In this document: piece by piece, positions 6,101 through 14,405 of the stretch
Position numbering within the stretch: position 1 is the first letter of the stretch
Layout of the letters: every line of letters begins with the position of its first letter
Origin: an uncultured Hyphomicrobiales bacterium
Lineage (GTDB): Bacteria > Pseudomonadota > Alphaproteobacteria > Rhizobiales > Beijerinckiaceae
Assembly (NCBI GenBank): GCA_903884435.1
Contig: CAISEY010000411.1
Coordinates: forward strand, 1-32,289
DNA: 32,289 nt
Direction of reading: 5' to 3'
Notes under the pieces: generated by a model
The model's database searches: none
What the model saw: the letters and a program-made list of their open reading frames with translations, nothing else
What the model was told of the DNA's origin: nothing
Made by a program: the position numbers and the translations under genes

Positions 6101-8469
6101 TTCGGGGCTCCCTGTTTCGTCGCGCCCCTGATGGCGCGGTGGATGGCGAAAGGCGTGACGGGCATGTCGATGTGTCGCACGCCGTAATCCTTCAGCGCGT
6201 CGACGACGGACGCCACCAGCGTCGAGAGGGCCGGCGTCGTGCCGCCCTCGCCGCCGGCCTTGATGCCCAGCGGATTGGTGGGCGACAGAACCTCGGAGAT
6301 TTCGGCGCGGAAGCTCGGCATGTCGCTGGCGCGCGGCATCCCGTAGTCCATGAACGAGCCGGCGAGCGGCTGGCCGCTGTCGCGATCGAGAATGCAATGT
6401 TCGAACACCGCCTGGCCGAGGCCCTGCACGATGCCGCCGTGAGTCTGGCCATGGACGATCATCGGATTGATGCAGCGGCCCACGTCGTCGATGGTGGAAT
6501 AGCCGACGATCTTCATCTCGCAGGTCTCGGGATCGATCTCGACCTCGCAGATCGCCGTGCCGTTCGGAAACACCGGATCGTGCATTTCGTTGTCGCGCGC
6601 GATGGCGAGCCCGCACTGGAGATCGTCGGGCAGATCCATGTCCGCCGCCGCGCGGGCGAGTTCGAACACGTCGAGCGCGAGATTGGTTTCCCGCGCGACG
6701 AAGCGACCGTTCTCGAAATCCACGCGCTCCGGGGGAACGTCGAATTTCAGGGCGGCGAGGCGCTTGCCCTTCGCGATCAGATCCTCGACGCCGAGGGCGA
6801 TGACCGTCGCCGCGTGGCGCATGGAGCGGCCGGAATGCGAGCCGCCGCCGACGGAAACGATGTCCGTGTCGCCGATGATGATCTTCACCTGCGCCACGTC
6901 GACGCCGATGAGGTCGGCGGCGACCTGGGCGAAACTCGTCTCGTGACCCTGGCCGCTCGGCTGCGTGCCGATGACGAGATCGATCATTCCATCCGGCCTG
7001 ACCTTGATTTCGGCGCGCTCCTTCGGCGTTCCGATGGAGGATTCGACGTAGTTCGCGAGTCCCATCCCGTAGAGCTTGCCGCGGCTTTTCGCGTCGGCGC
7101 GCCGTTCCTCGCGCTCGCGCCAGCCGGCGAGGCGCATGGACCAGTCCATGTTCTTTTCGTATTCGCCGCTGTCGTAAACGGCGCCGACGCCATTGGCGTA
7201 GGGGAACGCCTTTTCCGGCACGAGATTCTCGCGGCGCAATTCGATTTTGTCGAAGCCAAGCGTCTCCGCCGCGATATCGACGAGCCGCTCGAGCGCGAAG
7301 TTGACCTCCGGGCGGCCGGAACTGCGATAGGCCTGCGTCGGCGTGGTGTTGGTGTAGACCGCGCGGGCGCGCAGCGTCACGGCTGGAATGTCGTAGGAGC
7401 CGGGAATGAGGCCGGAGCCCTTGCCGAGCGGCGAGAACGACACCGCGCGGGCGCCCATGTTGCTGAGATTGTCGGCGCGCATGCCGAGAAAGCGCCCGTT
7501 CCTGTCGAGCGCCAGCGACACTTTCGAAACGAGGTCGCGGCCCTGGTAATCGCTGAGGAAGGCCTCGGACCGCGTCGCTGTGAATTTCACGGGCCGTCCG
7601 AGCTTGCGCGACGCCCAGGCGACGAGGCCGAACTCGACATAGACGCGGTTGCGCGTGCCAAAGTTGCCGCCCACGTCGAAGGAGAGAACGCGCAGGTCTT
7701 TCGGAGGAATGCCCAGGACGTGCGCGAGCTCCGCCTTTTGCCGCACCGCGCCGCCGCTGCCGGCGTAAAGCGTGGTGCGCCCGGTGGCGGCGTCGAAGTT
7801 CGCCACGGCCGAGCGTGGCTCGAGCGGAACGCCGGTGACGCGATCGATATGAAACTCGTGTTCGACGACGTGATCGGCCCTGGCGAAGGCGCGGTCGGTG
7901 GCTTCACGGTCGCCGAAGAAGGTCTCGACGCAGATGTTGTCCGCCATCTCGTCCCAGATCAGCGGCGCGCCCGCTTTCGCGGATTCGCGGGAATCCGTGA
8001 CGAAGGGCAGGGGCTCGTAATCGACGTCGAGAACTTCGGCGGCGTCGTTCGCCTGCGCCTGGGTTTCCGCGACGACCATGGCGACGGCCTCGCCGACGTG
8101 CCGCGCCTTGTCGGCGGGCAGCAGCATGTGCGGGCCAATGAACACCGCGCCCTTGTTGCCTGGCGCGTGCAGCTTCATGTCGAACCTGGTTTTCGGCAGG
8201 GGATCGTGCGGCACCGGCTTCAGTCCGTCGGCCAGCACGTCGCGCCCGTCGAAGACGCCGATCACGCCGGGCATCGCCAGCGCGCGCGCCTTGTCGACGC
8301 CGCGAATGCGCGCGTGCGGATAGGGCGAGCGCGCGATGGCCGCGTATGTCTGGCCCTCGAAGCGGAAATCGTCGGTGAACCGGCCCTGGCCGGTGATCAG
8401 GCGTCCGTCTTCCTTGCGGCGGACGGGCTTGCCGATGGCCTTGAGCAATACTTCCTCGATGGGTCTCAT
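6097..8469 (-). CDS. Xanthine dehydrogenase family, molybdopterin-binding (large) subunit, CoxL/CutL type
   Basis: The 790-residue protein carries the a/b hammerhead domain (about 20-130) and molybdopterin-binding domains. It hydroxylates an aldehyde or (hetero)aromatic ring carbon with water, passing electrons through Fe-S and FAD subunits. Visible motifs: FDVGGNFGTR (264-273) near the Mo-cofactor, AYRSSGRPE (380-388) at the active-site loop, GQGHET (506-511) and GGEGGTT with the catalytic Glu741. The loop matches neither the AYRCSFR of true CO dehydrogenase nor exactly the AYRGAGR of form-II enzymes, so it is not a CODH. ATG 8469 overlaps the UbiD stop (ATGA). The small 2Fe-2S subunit and the FAD subunit, normally adjacent, are missing from the window. 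Candidate substrates are aromatic or furan/pyridine carboxylates or aldehydes. Confidence 0.9.
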   Translation of the reverse strand: MRPIEEVLLKAIGKPVRRKEDGRLITGQGRFTDDFRFEGQTYAAIARSPYPHARIRGVDKARALAMPGVIGVFDGRDVLADGLKPVPHDPLPKTRFDMKLHAPGNKGAVFIGPHMLLPADKARHVGEAVAMVVAETQAQANDAAEVLDVDYEPLPFVTDSRESAKAGAPLIWDEMADNICVETFFGDREATDRAFARADHVVEHEFHIDRVTGVPLEPRSAVANFDAATGRTTLYAGSGGAVRQKAELAHVLGIPPKDLRVLSFDVGGNFGTRNRVYVEFGLVAWASRKLGRPVKFTATRSEAFLSDYQGRDLVSKVSLALDRNGRFLGMRADNLSNMGARAVSFSPLGKGSGLIPGSYDIPAVTLRARAVYTNTTPTQAYRSSGRPEVNFALERLVDIAAETLGFDKIELRRENLVPEKAFPYANGVGAVYDSGEYEKNMDWSMRLAGWREREERRADAKSRGKLYGMGLANYVESSIGTPKERAEIKVRPDGMIDLVIGTQPSGQGHETSFAQVAADLIGVDVAQVKIIIGDTDIVSVGGGSHSGRSMRHAATVIALGVEDLIAKGKRLAALKFDVPPERVDFENGRFVARETNLALDVFELARAAADMDLPDDLQCGLAIARDNEMHDPVFPNGTAICEVEIDPETCEMKIVGYSTIDDVGRCINPMIVHGQTHGGIVQGLGQAVFEHCILDRDSGQPLAGSFMDYGMPRASDMPSFRAEISEVLSPTNPLGIKAGGEGGTTPALSTLVASVVDALKDYGVRHIDMPVTPFAIHRAIRGATKQGAPK

Positions 8470-10091
8470 TTCACGGTCTCGACCTTGCGCACGGGCGTTT
8501 CGGGGATCAGGTCCGGCTTGCGGCGCGGCCAGGTGTGGGCGCCGTTTTCCAGCCATTTTCCCGCCACGGCGTTGTCGGCGAAGGTTTGCCAGAGGCTCGC
8601 CCAGTCGCCGAGTTCATAGCCATGCCAGGGGGCCTGCGGGGTGATGTGGGGGAAGCCGAGCTCTTCCCAGATTTGCTTCGCCCGCTCCATGTAGGGCTTC
8701 GTCGGCAGCGCGAGCGGCGGCATGGGCGATTTCGAGGTGGCGTCGATCAGCAGCGTCGAATTGGCGGAGCCCTTCGGCCCGTGTCCTCCGGCGCGGTTTG
8801 GCACGACGAGCACGTCCTCGACCGGGTTGGACCGGTAGGCCATCGACCAGAAGACGCCATCGGTGTTGTTGGGATCGACATCTTCGGACACGGCGACGCA
8901 GATCTTGCCGCATTGCGCCTGCAACGCCGAGGCGCCTTGCAGGCCCCGCCAGACCTCGGTTTTCAGCGCGCCGTGTTTGAAAACGAGAAAGATCACCGGC
9001 CGCAGGTTCGACAGCGGCTCGTGCATGACGACGCGGGCGATGCCCTTGACGTTGAGGTCTTTCTTCAGGTGGCTGAGAAACAATGGCTCGTAGGCCACTT
9101 TCTTCATCACGCTGGATTCGCTCGGCGTGACCTGGCTGACGATGGAGACGAACACCGCGTCCCGCCGCCGCGTGATGGCGGTGACGTGCATCGACATGTT
9201 GAACCCCTCGAGCGCCACGTGACCGTGGCTTTCGCCAAACGGGCCCTCGGGCTCGAGCGCGTCGGTGTCGATCAGGCCCTCGATGACGATTTCAGCGTCG
9301 GCGGGAATGTCGAGATCGACCGTGAGCGCCCTGCACATGCGGATGGGCCGGCCCGCGAGGCCGCCCGCGACGGCCATTTCGTCCTCGTCGATGCGCAGTT
9401 TTTGCGGCCCCGTGAACATCACGATCGGCGAGCAGCCCACGACGATGGCGCAGGGCATTTTCTCGCCGCGCTCCTTGTATTTCAGCCAGTGCTGATAGCC
9501 GCCGGCGCCCGACAGGCGGCTCGCCATGCGCACGCCGAGCCGGTCGAGCGCCTTGAGGCCGGCGCGGTAGGTGCCCATGTTGCGCACGCCGGTTTCCGGA
9601 TCCTTCGTCACGCACAGCGTCGCCGTGAAATAGGGCGCGGCGTCGAAGCCCGGAGTCGAGATCGGCACGGGCAGGGAATCGAGCCCCTTGCCGGGCGTGC
9701 GCAGGTCGTCGCCAGTCGTGACGACCTCCTGGCACGGCGGATTCTCGATGCGCACCGGCTCGACCGGATGGTCGATGCCGCGGTCCCACACGTCGCCGAT
9801 CCGGTCCACGGGGACGCCCATGCCGGTGGCGTAAATCTCCGCGTTGGCGGCGAGCGCGCCCACGACGACGGGCATGTCGAACTTGCGTCCGTCGACGCCA
9901 TGGACGTTGGTGAACATGAAAGCCTTGCGCGCGCTGTCGGGCAGACCGCCGGTGAACTGCCAGCGCATCAGCGGATGCAGTTCCGTGTCCTTGCAGATGG
10001 GCCGGTCGATCCGCACCAGCAGGCCGCGCTCCTCGAGGCGGAGCATCTGCTCGTGAAAATCGAGCGGCGCCTGTTGTGTGCGTGCGTCCAT
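8466..10091 (-). CDS. UbiD-family (prenylated-FMN) decarboxylase
   Basis: This 541-residue enzyme should reversibly decarboxylate an alpha,beta-unsaturated or aromatic acid with prFMN. The cofactor site is intact: N171 and R176 in RNMGTYR, H201 in YQHW, and E238 in DEMAVAGG, matching N168, R173, H191 and E233 of fungal Fdc1; EGPFGE (282-287) gives the paired acidic residues equivalent to E277/E282. It is too divergent by eye to name as UbiD of ubiquinone synthesis, and the operon partner argues for catabolism, for example of hydroxybenzoates, furoates or other heteroaromatic acids. It is first in a three-gene operon joined by ATGA overlaps. ATG 10091 is preferred over a TTG at 10121 because a GAGG lies just upstream. 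UbiX, needed for prFMN, is not here. Confidence 0.9.
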   Translation of the reverse strand: MDARTQQAPLDFHEQMLRLEERGLLVRIDRPICKDTELHPLMRWQFTGGLPDSARKAFMFTNVHGVDGRKFDMPVVVGALAANAEIYATGMGVPVDRIGDVWDRGIDHPVEPVRIENPPCQEVVTTGDDLRTPGKGLDSLPVPISTPGFDAAPYFTATLCVTKDPETGVRNMGTYRAGLKALDRLGVRMASRLSGAGGYQHWLKYKERGEKMPCAIVVGCSPIVMFTGPQKLRIDEDEMAVAGGLAGRPIRMCRALTVDLDIPADAEIVIEGLIDTDALEPEGPFGESHGHVALEGFNMSMHVTAITRRRDAVFVSIVSQVTPSESSVMKKVAYEPLFLSHLKKDLNVKGIARVVMHEPLSNLRPVIFLVFKHGALKTEVWRGLQGASALQAQCGKICVAVSEDVDPNNTDGVFWSMAYRSNPVEDVLVVPNRAGGHGPKGSANSTLLIDATSKSPMPPLALPTKPYMERAKQIWEELGFPHITPQAPWHGYELGDWASLWQTFADNAVAGKWLENGAHTWPRRKPDLIPETPVRKVETVK

Positions 10092-10231
10092 GAGGGCCTC
10101 GTCTGGGTGGCCGGGGGCCAATTCCGCCGTGGTTATGGCAAGACGCGCGAGTGCGCAAGGAAGGCGCCGCGAGCCGGTCGGTGGCTGGCGCGAACTTCGG
10201 CGTTTCCCGCGTTGCCAACCAAGGAAATCCG

Positions 10232-10244
10232 GCGCAAATTGCGC
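10232..10244. promoter_or_regulatory. Dyad in the divergent UbiD - lactonase-like intergenic region
   Basis: GCGCAA (10232-10237) and TTGCGC (10239-10244) form a 13-bp odd palindrome about 50 bp upstream of the start at 10292, in the 200-bp region between two divergent genes. Two CCGGC(G) repeats flank it. It may be an operator; I see no convincing -35/-10 pair beside it. Confidence 0.25.
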
Positions 10245-10291
10245 GGCAATCCGGCGTCCATCCGCCAGCGCGGACGCCTTTTGGGGGAAAT

Positions 10292-11302
10292 ATGAATTAC
10301 TCGCCGCTCGGCGCCGCCGCCCTTTGCGCGCTGCTCGCCTCGCCCGCCCTCGCGGTGGAGCCGGCCGCTTGCGACAGTTATCAGGCCGCCGTCACGGGCG
10401 GTCCGTTGCCACCGCCCGAATCCGACACGATCGTCGTTCGCTGGCTCGCCAACGCCAATTTCGAATTAGGCTACAAGGGCAAGGTCTATCTGTTCGACGC
10501 CTTTTTCGATCGCAGCCCGCGCAGCCACGCGCTCGGCTTCAAGGCGGCGGACGTGAAAAAGGCGGAAGCGATCTTCGTGTCGCACGCGCATTTCGACCAT
10601 ATCTCGGACATTGGGCCGGTGTCGAAACAGACGGGGGCGCCGGTGATCGGCGCGCCGATCACCGCGGAGATCGCGAAAAAGCTCGGCGCGCCGGAGAAAC
10701 AGATCGTCGTCGCGAAGGGCGGCGAGACGATGAAATTCGGCGACGCCACCGTCGAGATCGCGCTGGCCGAGCATTCGACCATTCAGCCGGGCCTGACCGA
10801 CATCTACGCGCAACTTTACGCCAACGACTCGCCGCCATTCACGGACCAGGAAAAGACCCTGCAAGGCTACGTGCGCTCGCTCGGCTCGTTCGATCCAAAG
10901 ATCATCACCGAGGGCACGCTCGCCTTCGCGCTGACGTTCCCGTCCGGGTTCAAGGCCGTGCTGATCGGCAGCGCCGGGCCGATCACGCCGGGGGTCCGCG
11001 CGCTCGCGGAAAAGCTGGGGCCGGTCGATATCGCCATCGTCGCCTATCAGGTGCACGCGATCGCCGACACGCAGATCGCGTACACGATGCCCTTCATCGA
11101 AATGTTCAAGCCGAAACTGTTCTTGCCCGCCCACCACGACGCGGCGCCGCCGGCCTGGATCGACCTCGGCCTCGAGCCGCTGTTCGACCGAATTCGCGAG
11201 AAGATGCCTGACACGAAGTTTCTAGCGCCGCTTTATCGCTCGCCGATATGCGTTTCGACCAGCGGCGCGAACAAGGGCGCGGTGACGTCGTTCAAATATT
11301 GA
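10292..11302 (+). CDS. Exported metallo-beta-lactamase-fold hydrolase (UlaG-like)
   Basis: The 336-residue product has a signal peptide (residues 1-21, ending ASPALA) and a metallo-beta-lactamase fold. The zinc motif is SHAHFDH (H98, H100, D102, H103). Later potential ligands occur in AEHSTIQPG, LIGSAGPI and LPAHHDAAPP. The overall pattern resembles UlaG/YddR-type lactonases, with a WLANANFEL beta-strand before the metal motif. The likely reaction is hydrolysis of a lactone, phosphoester or amide in the periplasm. ATG 10292 has GGGGGAAAT upstream and begins the signal peptide exactly. It is divergent from the UbiD operon and is followed 104 bp later by two cytoplasmic alpha/beta hydrolases on the same strand. 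Substrate unknown. Confidence 0.82.
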   Translation: MNYSPLGAAALCALLASPALAVEPAACDSYQAAVTGGPLPPPESDTIVVRWLANANFELGYKGKVYLFDAFFDRSPRSHALGFKAADVKKAEAIFVSHAHFDHISDIGPVSKQTGAPVIGAPITAEIAKKLGAPEKQIVVAKGGETMKFGDATVEIALAEHSTIQPGLTDIYAQLYANDSPPFTDQEKTLQGYVRSLGSFDPKIITEGTLAFALTFPSGFKAVLIGSAGPITPGVRALAEKLGPVDIAIVAYQVHAIADTQIAYTMPFIEMFKPKLFLPAHHDAAPPAWIDLGLEPLFDRIREKMPDTKFLAPLYRSPICVSTSGANKGAVTSFKY

Positions 11303-11406
11303 GGCGGGGCGCGCGCCTTGCTCGCCTTCGCCCCCTGTGACAAACAGACGGGCGATCGCGCGCCGCGGTATTGGCGGCCGCGCACGGCTCAACAGCGGAA
11401 GCGCCC

Positions 11407-12222
11407 ATGTCCACGATCTCCAGTTTCGAAACCCGCGACCACGCGAAAATCGTCTATGAACTGCATGGCGATCCCGCCTCGAAGGACCGCGTCGCGCTGA
11501 TCCATTCGCTGGCGATGGACCATAATTACTGGCGCCCCGTCGCGGAGCGTCTGGTGAAGGCGGGCGTCTGCGCCGTCGCGCTGGATTGCCGCGGCCATGG
11601 CGCTTCCGACAAGCCGAAGGGGCCCTATTTCGCCAGCACCTTCGCCGAGGACATGAACGAATTGTTCAACCACCTCAAATGGCCGGAAGCCGTCGTCGGC
11701 GGCTCCTCCATGGGCGGCTCGGTGGCGCTGGCCTTCGCCGCGCGCCACACCCATCGCGTCTCCGGTCTCGCACTTATCGACACGACGGCCTGGTACGGCA
11801 AGGACGCGGAAAAGGCCTGGGCCGACCGCGCCACCGCCGCGAAGACGAAGGGCCTCGCCTCGCTGATCGACTTTCAGTTGACACGCTGGTTCGGCGACGC
11901 CTTCAAGGCCGCCAATCCCGACGTGGTGAAGGCCTGCGTCGACACGTTCCTCGCAAACGACGTCGAGGCCTATGCGGCCACCTGCCGGATGCTCGGCGAA
12001 TTCGACCAGCGCGTCAGCCTTCCGCATTTCAAAATGCCCGTGCGCATCATGGTCGGCGAGGAAGATTACGCAACGCCACCGGCGATGGCGGAGGACATGA
12101 ACGCGATGATCGAACAATCGACCTATCGCGTCGTGCCCGGCGCGCGCCACCTGACGCCGCTCGAAGTGCCGGACATTGTCGCGGAGGAAATTCTCGCGAC
12201 GTTGAAAGCCACGCGCGGCTGA
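11407..12222 (+). CDS. Alpha/beta hydrolase, 3-oxoadipate enol-lactonase-like
   Basis: The 271-residue cytoplasmic enzyme has the complete hydrolase triad: nucleophile S101 in GGSSMGG, acid D220 in VGEEDYATP and base H248 in GARHLTPLE. The HSLAMDHNYWRPV oxyanion-loop region and DCRGHGASDKP strand-loop are typical of PcaD-like enol-lactonases and of meta-cleavage product hydrolases. PcaD would hydrolyse 3-oxoadipate enol-lactone in the protocatechuate branch, which fits the dehydroshikimate dehydratase elsewhere in the window, but no PcaB, PcaC or PcaGH is present, so the assignment is only to class. It sits 11 bp upstream of a second alpha/beta hydrolase, probably co-translated. Confidence 0.82.
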   Translation: MSTISSFETRDHAKIVYELHGDPASKDRVALIHSLAMDHNYWRPVAERLVKAGVCAVALDCRGHGASDKPKGPYFASTFAEDMNELFNHLKWPEAVVGGSSMGGSVALAFAARHTHRVSGLALIDTTAWYGKDAEKAWADRATAAKTKGLASLIDFQLTRWFGDAFKAANPDVVKACVDTFLANDVEAYAATCRMLGEFDQRVSLPHFKMPVRIMVGEEDYATPPAMAEDMNAMIEQSTYRVVPGARHLTPLEVPDIVAEEILATLKATRG

Positions 12223-12233
12223 GCGGGGACGAC

Positions 12234-13076
12234 ATGGCGCACGACATCGAAATTCGCGAAAACGTCGAATATATCCGGCGCGGCGAGACCTCCTTGTGGG
12301 GCAATGTCTACATGCCCCGCGGCGCGGGGCCATTCCCCGCCGTCGTCGCCATCCACGGCGGCGGCTGGCGCCTCGCGACGACGGACACGTATCAATATTT
12401 CGCGCCCTGGCTCGCGAGCCAGGGTTACGTCGTGTTCACGCCGACCTACACGATGGCGAAAAAGGGCGAGCCGTCATATCCCGCCGCCGTGCAGGACATT
12501 CGCGTGGCCATCCAGTTCCTGCGCGGGCGCGCGGCGGAGTTCAGGGTCGATCCGGCGCGCGTCGCCGCCATGGGCGAGTCCGCCGGCGGCTATCTCGCGG
12601 CCATGGTGGGCCTCGCCGGCGAGGAGCCGCAATTCCAGGCGCGGCTTGGCGCCTTTCCCGACCTGCCCGCGACGGTGAAGGCCGCCATTCCGATTTACGG
12701 AATGTTCGATCTGCCCGCGCAATGGCGCTGGGACCAGCTCTACCGCGCCGGCGAGCACATCACCGAGCCCTATCTCGGCAAGAGCCTGCTCGTCGATCGC
12801 AAACTCTATCTCGAAGCCTCGCCGCTCACCCATGTCGTGACGAAGCCCGGCCAGCCCGCGTTTTTCGTGGTCTGGGGCGCGACGGACGACGTGGTCGATC
12901 CGGCGACGCAGGCCTTGCCGTTCTTCGAGGCGCTCAAGATGGCGAAAATCTACGCGCGCACCTGCCGTCTGCCCGACGCGCCGCACTACTGGATGGCCGA
13001 ACCGCTGGACGACCAGGATTCCTACGCGGGTTTCCTGTCGACGCGGCTCGTGAGGTTCCTGCAATCGAAACTGTGA
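12234..13076 (+). CDS. Alpha/beta hydrolase, carboxylesterase/BD-FAE type
   Basis: The 280-residue protein has the HGGGW oxyanion-hole motif (41-45), nucleophile S116 in GESAGG, acid D218/D219 in WGATDDVVD and base H251 in APHYW, as in hormone-sensitive-lipase-like and feruloyl esterase-related carboxylesterases. No signal peptide is visible, so it acts in the cytoplasm on short-chain or aromatic esters. ATG 12234 lies 11 bp after the stop of the PcaD-like gene with GCGGGGA upstream, so the two are an operon. Its last three codons form half of a perfect 22-bp palindrome shared with the end of phaZ. The exact substrate is not readable; two consecutive hydrolases suggest stepwise ester or lactone opening. 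Confidence 0.85.
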   Translation: MAHDIEIRENVEYIRRGETSLWGNVYMPRGAGPFPAVVAIHGGGWRLATTDTYQYFAPWLASQGYVVFTPTYTMAKKGEPSYPAAVQDIRVAIQFLRGRAAEFRVDPARVAAMGESAGGYLAAMVGLAGEEPQFQARLGAFPDLPATVKAAIPIYGMFDLPAQWRWDQLYRAGEHITEPYLGKSLLVDRKLYLEASPLTHVVTKPGQPAFFVVWGATDDVVDPATQALPFFEALKMAKIYARTCRLPDAPHYWMAEPLDDQDSYAGFLSTRLVRFLQSKL

Positions 13077-13092
13077 GGCGCGCGCCTCACAG
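13071..13092. terminator. Perfect 22-bp palindrome across two convergent stop codons
   Basis: CTGTGAGGCGC (13071-13081) is followed directly by its reverse complement GCGCCTCACAG (13082-13092). The left arm contains the last Leu codon and TGA of the esterase, the right arm the complement of the last Leu codon and TGA of phaZ. Either transcript can form a GC-rich stem near its stop. No T-tract follows, so intrinsic termination is uncertain; a bidirectional 3'-end element is inferred. Confidence 0.5.
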
Positions 13093-14301
13093 GCTCGCCT
13101 GAATGTGGTTCCGCACCACCGGGTAAACCTGCGCGTCCCAGCGCTTGCCGCTAAAGACGCCATAATGCCCGACGCCGGGCTGCATGTGGTGCGATTTCAT
13201 GTAGGGCTTCAGCCCCGCGCAGAGATCCTGCGCGGCGAGCGTCTGGCCGACGGCGCAAATGTCGTCGCGTTCGCCCTCCACGGTGAGCAGAAACGTGCGT
13301 CGGATGGCGCGAAGGTCGATGGGCTCGCCCCGGAAGGTGAGCTCGCCCCGGGGCAGGGCTGCTTTCTGGAACACGGTTTCGATCGTCTCGAGATAGAAAT
13401 CCGCGCCGAGATCCATGATCGCGAAATATTCCTGGTAGAAGGCGCGGATTGCGTCGGCCTTTTCAAACTCGCCGGAAATCCGGTGTTTGAACAGATCGAC
13501 GAAGGCCTTCGAGTGACGCTCGACGTTCATGCTCATGAAGGCGGCGATTTGCAGGAAGCCGGGATAGACGCGCCGTCCGCCGCCGGGCAGATGCATCGGC
13601 ACGGTTCCGATCAGATTGTTGCGGAACCATTCGATCGGCTTTTCGTTGGCGAGATCGTTGACCTTCGTCGGGTTGACGCGCGTGTCGATGGGGCCGGCCA
13701 TCAGCGTCAGGCTGGCGGGCTGGCAAGGGTCCTTTTCCTTTCCCATCACGGCGCAGGCGGCGAGCGCGGCGACCGTCGGCTGGCAAACCGCGACCATGTG
13801 CGATCGCGGGCCAAGAAACCTCGTGAAGTCGATGACGTGCAGGACGAATTCGTCGAGGCCGAAGACGCCCGCCTCCGGCGGCGTGTCGCGAATGTTCTTC
13901 CAGTCGGTGATGTAGACCTCGTGGTCCTGCAACATCGTTTTCACGGTGTTGCGCAGGAGGGTCGCGAAATGCCCGGACATGGGCGCGATGAGAAGAACCT
14001 TCGGCTCGCCGGTCACGCCGGCCTTGGCGAACTTCACGAGATTGCAGAAGGGCGTCGAGGCGACGAGCGTCTCCTCGATCTCGTGCGTCCGCGTGCGCGT
14101 GTGGATGAGGTCGATGCCAAAGTCGGGGCGGATATGCGTGAACCCCGCCATGGAAACGAGTTCGTAATAGGCCGCCATGCGCTCAAAGGGAGGGCTGAAC
14201 GCGCCGGGTTCCCACAATCTGAGTATTTTTTCGGCATTGCTGGCGAGCAAGCGTATTGGCAGGCTTCGCTCCGCAATCGCTTGATATGAGCCATACATCA
14301 T
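13087..14301 (-). CDS. phaZ: Intracellular polyhydroxybutyrate depolymerase PhaZ
   Basis: The 404-residue enzyme degrades stored amorphous PHB granules inside the cell to 3-hydroxybutyrate oligomers. It belongs to the Cys-type family of Ralstonia PhaZ1: the lipase-box serine is replaced by C173 in AVCQPTVAAL, and a GVGHYGVFSG segment near the C-terminus supplies the catalytic His, with an Asp in EGERDD. Length and order (FGIDLIHTRTRTHEI, ITDWKNIRDTP, LTLMAGPIDTRVNPTKVN) match the family. The start MMYGSYQAIAE at 14301 agrees with family N-termini; a GGAGG lies 15-19 nt upstream, a little far. It is divergent from a GST gene, and the 33-bp palindrome at 14342-14374 lies in its upstream region, so control by a shared regulator is plausible. 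Confidence 0.93.
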   Translation of the reverse strand: MMYGSYQAIAERSLPIRLLASNAEKILRLWEPGAFSPPFERMAAYYELVSMAGFTHIRPDFGIDLIHTRTRTHEIEETLVASTPFCNLVKFAKAGVTGEPKVLLIAPMSGHFATLLRNTVKTMLQDHEVYITDWKNIRDTPPEAGVFGLDEFVLHVIDFTRFLGPRSHMVAVCQPTVAALAACAVMGKEKDPCQPASLTLMAGPIDTRVNPTKVNDLANEKPIEWFRNNLIGTVPMHLPGGGRRVYPGFLQIAAFMSMNVERHSKAFVDLFKHRISGEFEKADAIRAFYQEYFAIMDLGADFYLETIETVFQKAALPRGELTFRGEPIDLRAIRRTFLLTVEGERDDICAVGQTLAAQDLCAGLKPYMKSHHMQPGVGHYGVFSGKRWDAQVYPVVRNHIQASL

Positions 14302-14341
14302 CAGGTAAAACAGAGCCTCCGCGGCAAACTTTCGCTGATCC

Positions 14342-14374
14342 TGCAATCCACATGCCAGTGGCATGTGGATTGCA
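14342..14374. promoter_or_regulatory. Perfect 33-bp palindrome between divergent phaZ and GST genes
   Basis: Arms TGCAATCCACATGCCA (14342-14357) and TGGCATGTGGATTGCA (14359-14374) are exact reverse complements around a single G. It lies 41 bp from the phaZ start and 32 bp from the GST start. The arms are long enough for a strong RNA stem or a multimeric regulator site. TGC/GCA ends recall the published PhaR-type TGC-N-GCA operators of alphaproteobacterial PHB genes, but the spacing differs, so the regulator is open. Confidence 0.6.
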
Positions 14375-14396
14375 TCGCTGTTTTCCCGTCAGCGAT
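14374..14396 (+). promoter_or_regulatory. Second hairpin directly after the palindrome, in the GST leader
   Basis: ATCGCTG (14374-14380) pairs with CAGCGAT (14390-14396) around the 9-nt loop TTTTCCCGT. It abuts the 33-bp palindrome by one shared base and ends 9 bp before the GST ATG, where it would cover the ribosome-binding region. A leader structure affecting GST translation is possible. No peptide reading frame typical of attenuators is apparent. Confidence 0.35.
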
Positions 14397-14405
14397 GGAT
14401 GCAGC

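Noticed and set aside
6097-8469. Carbon monoxide dehydrogenase CoxL
   Set aside because: The active-site loop is AYRSSGR, not AYRCSFR; the Cu-binding Cys of true CODH is missing, and coxM/coxS are absent.
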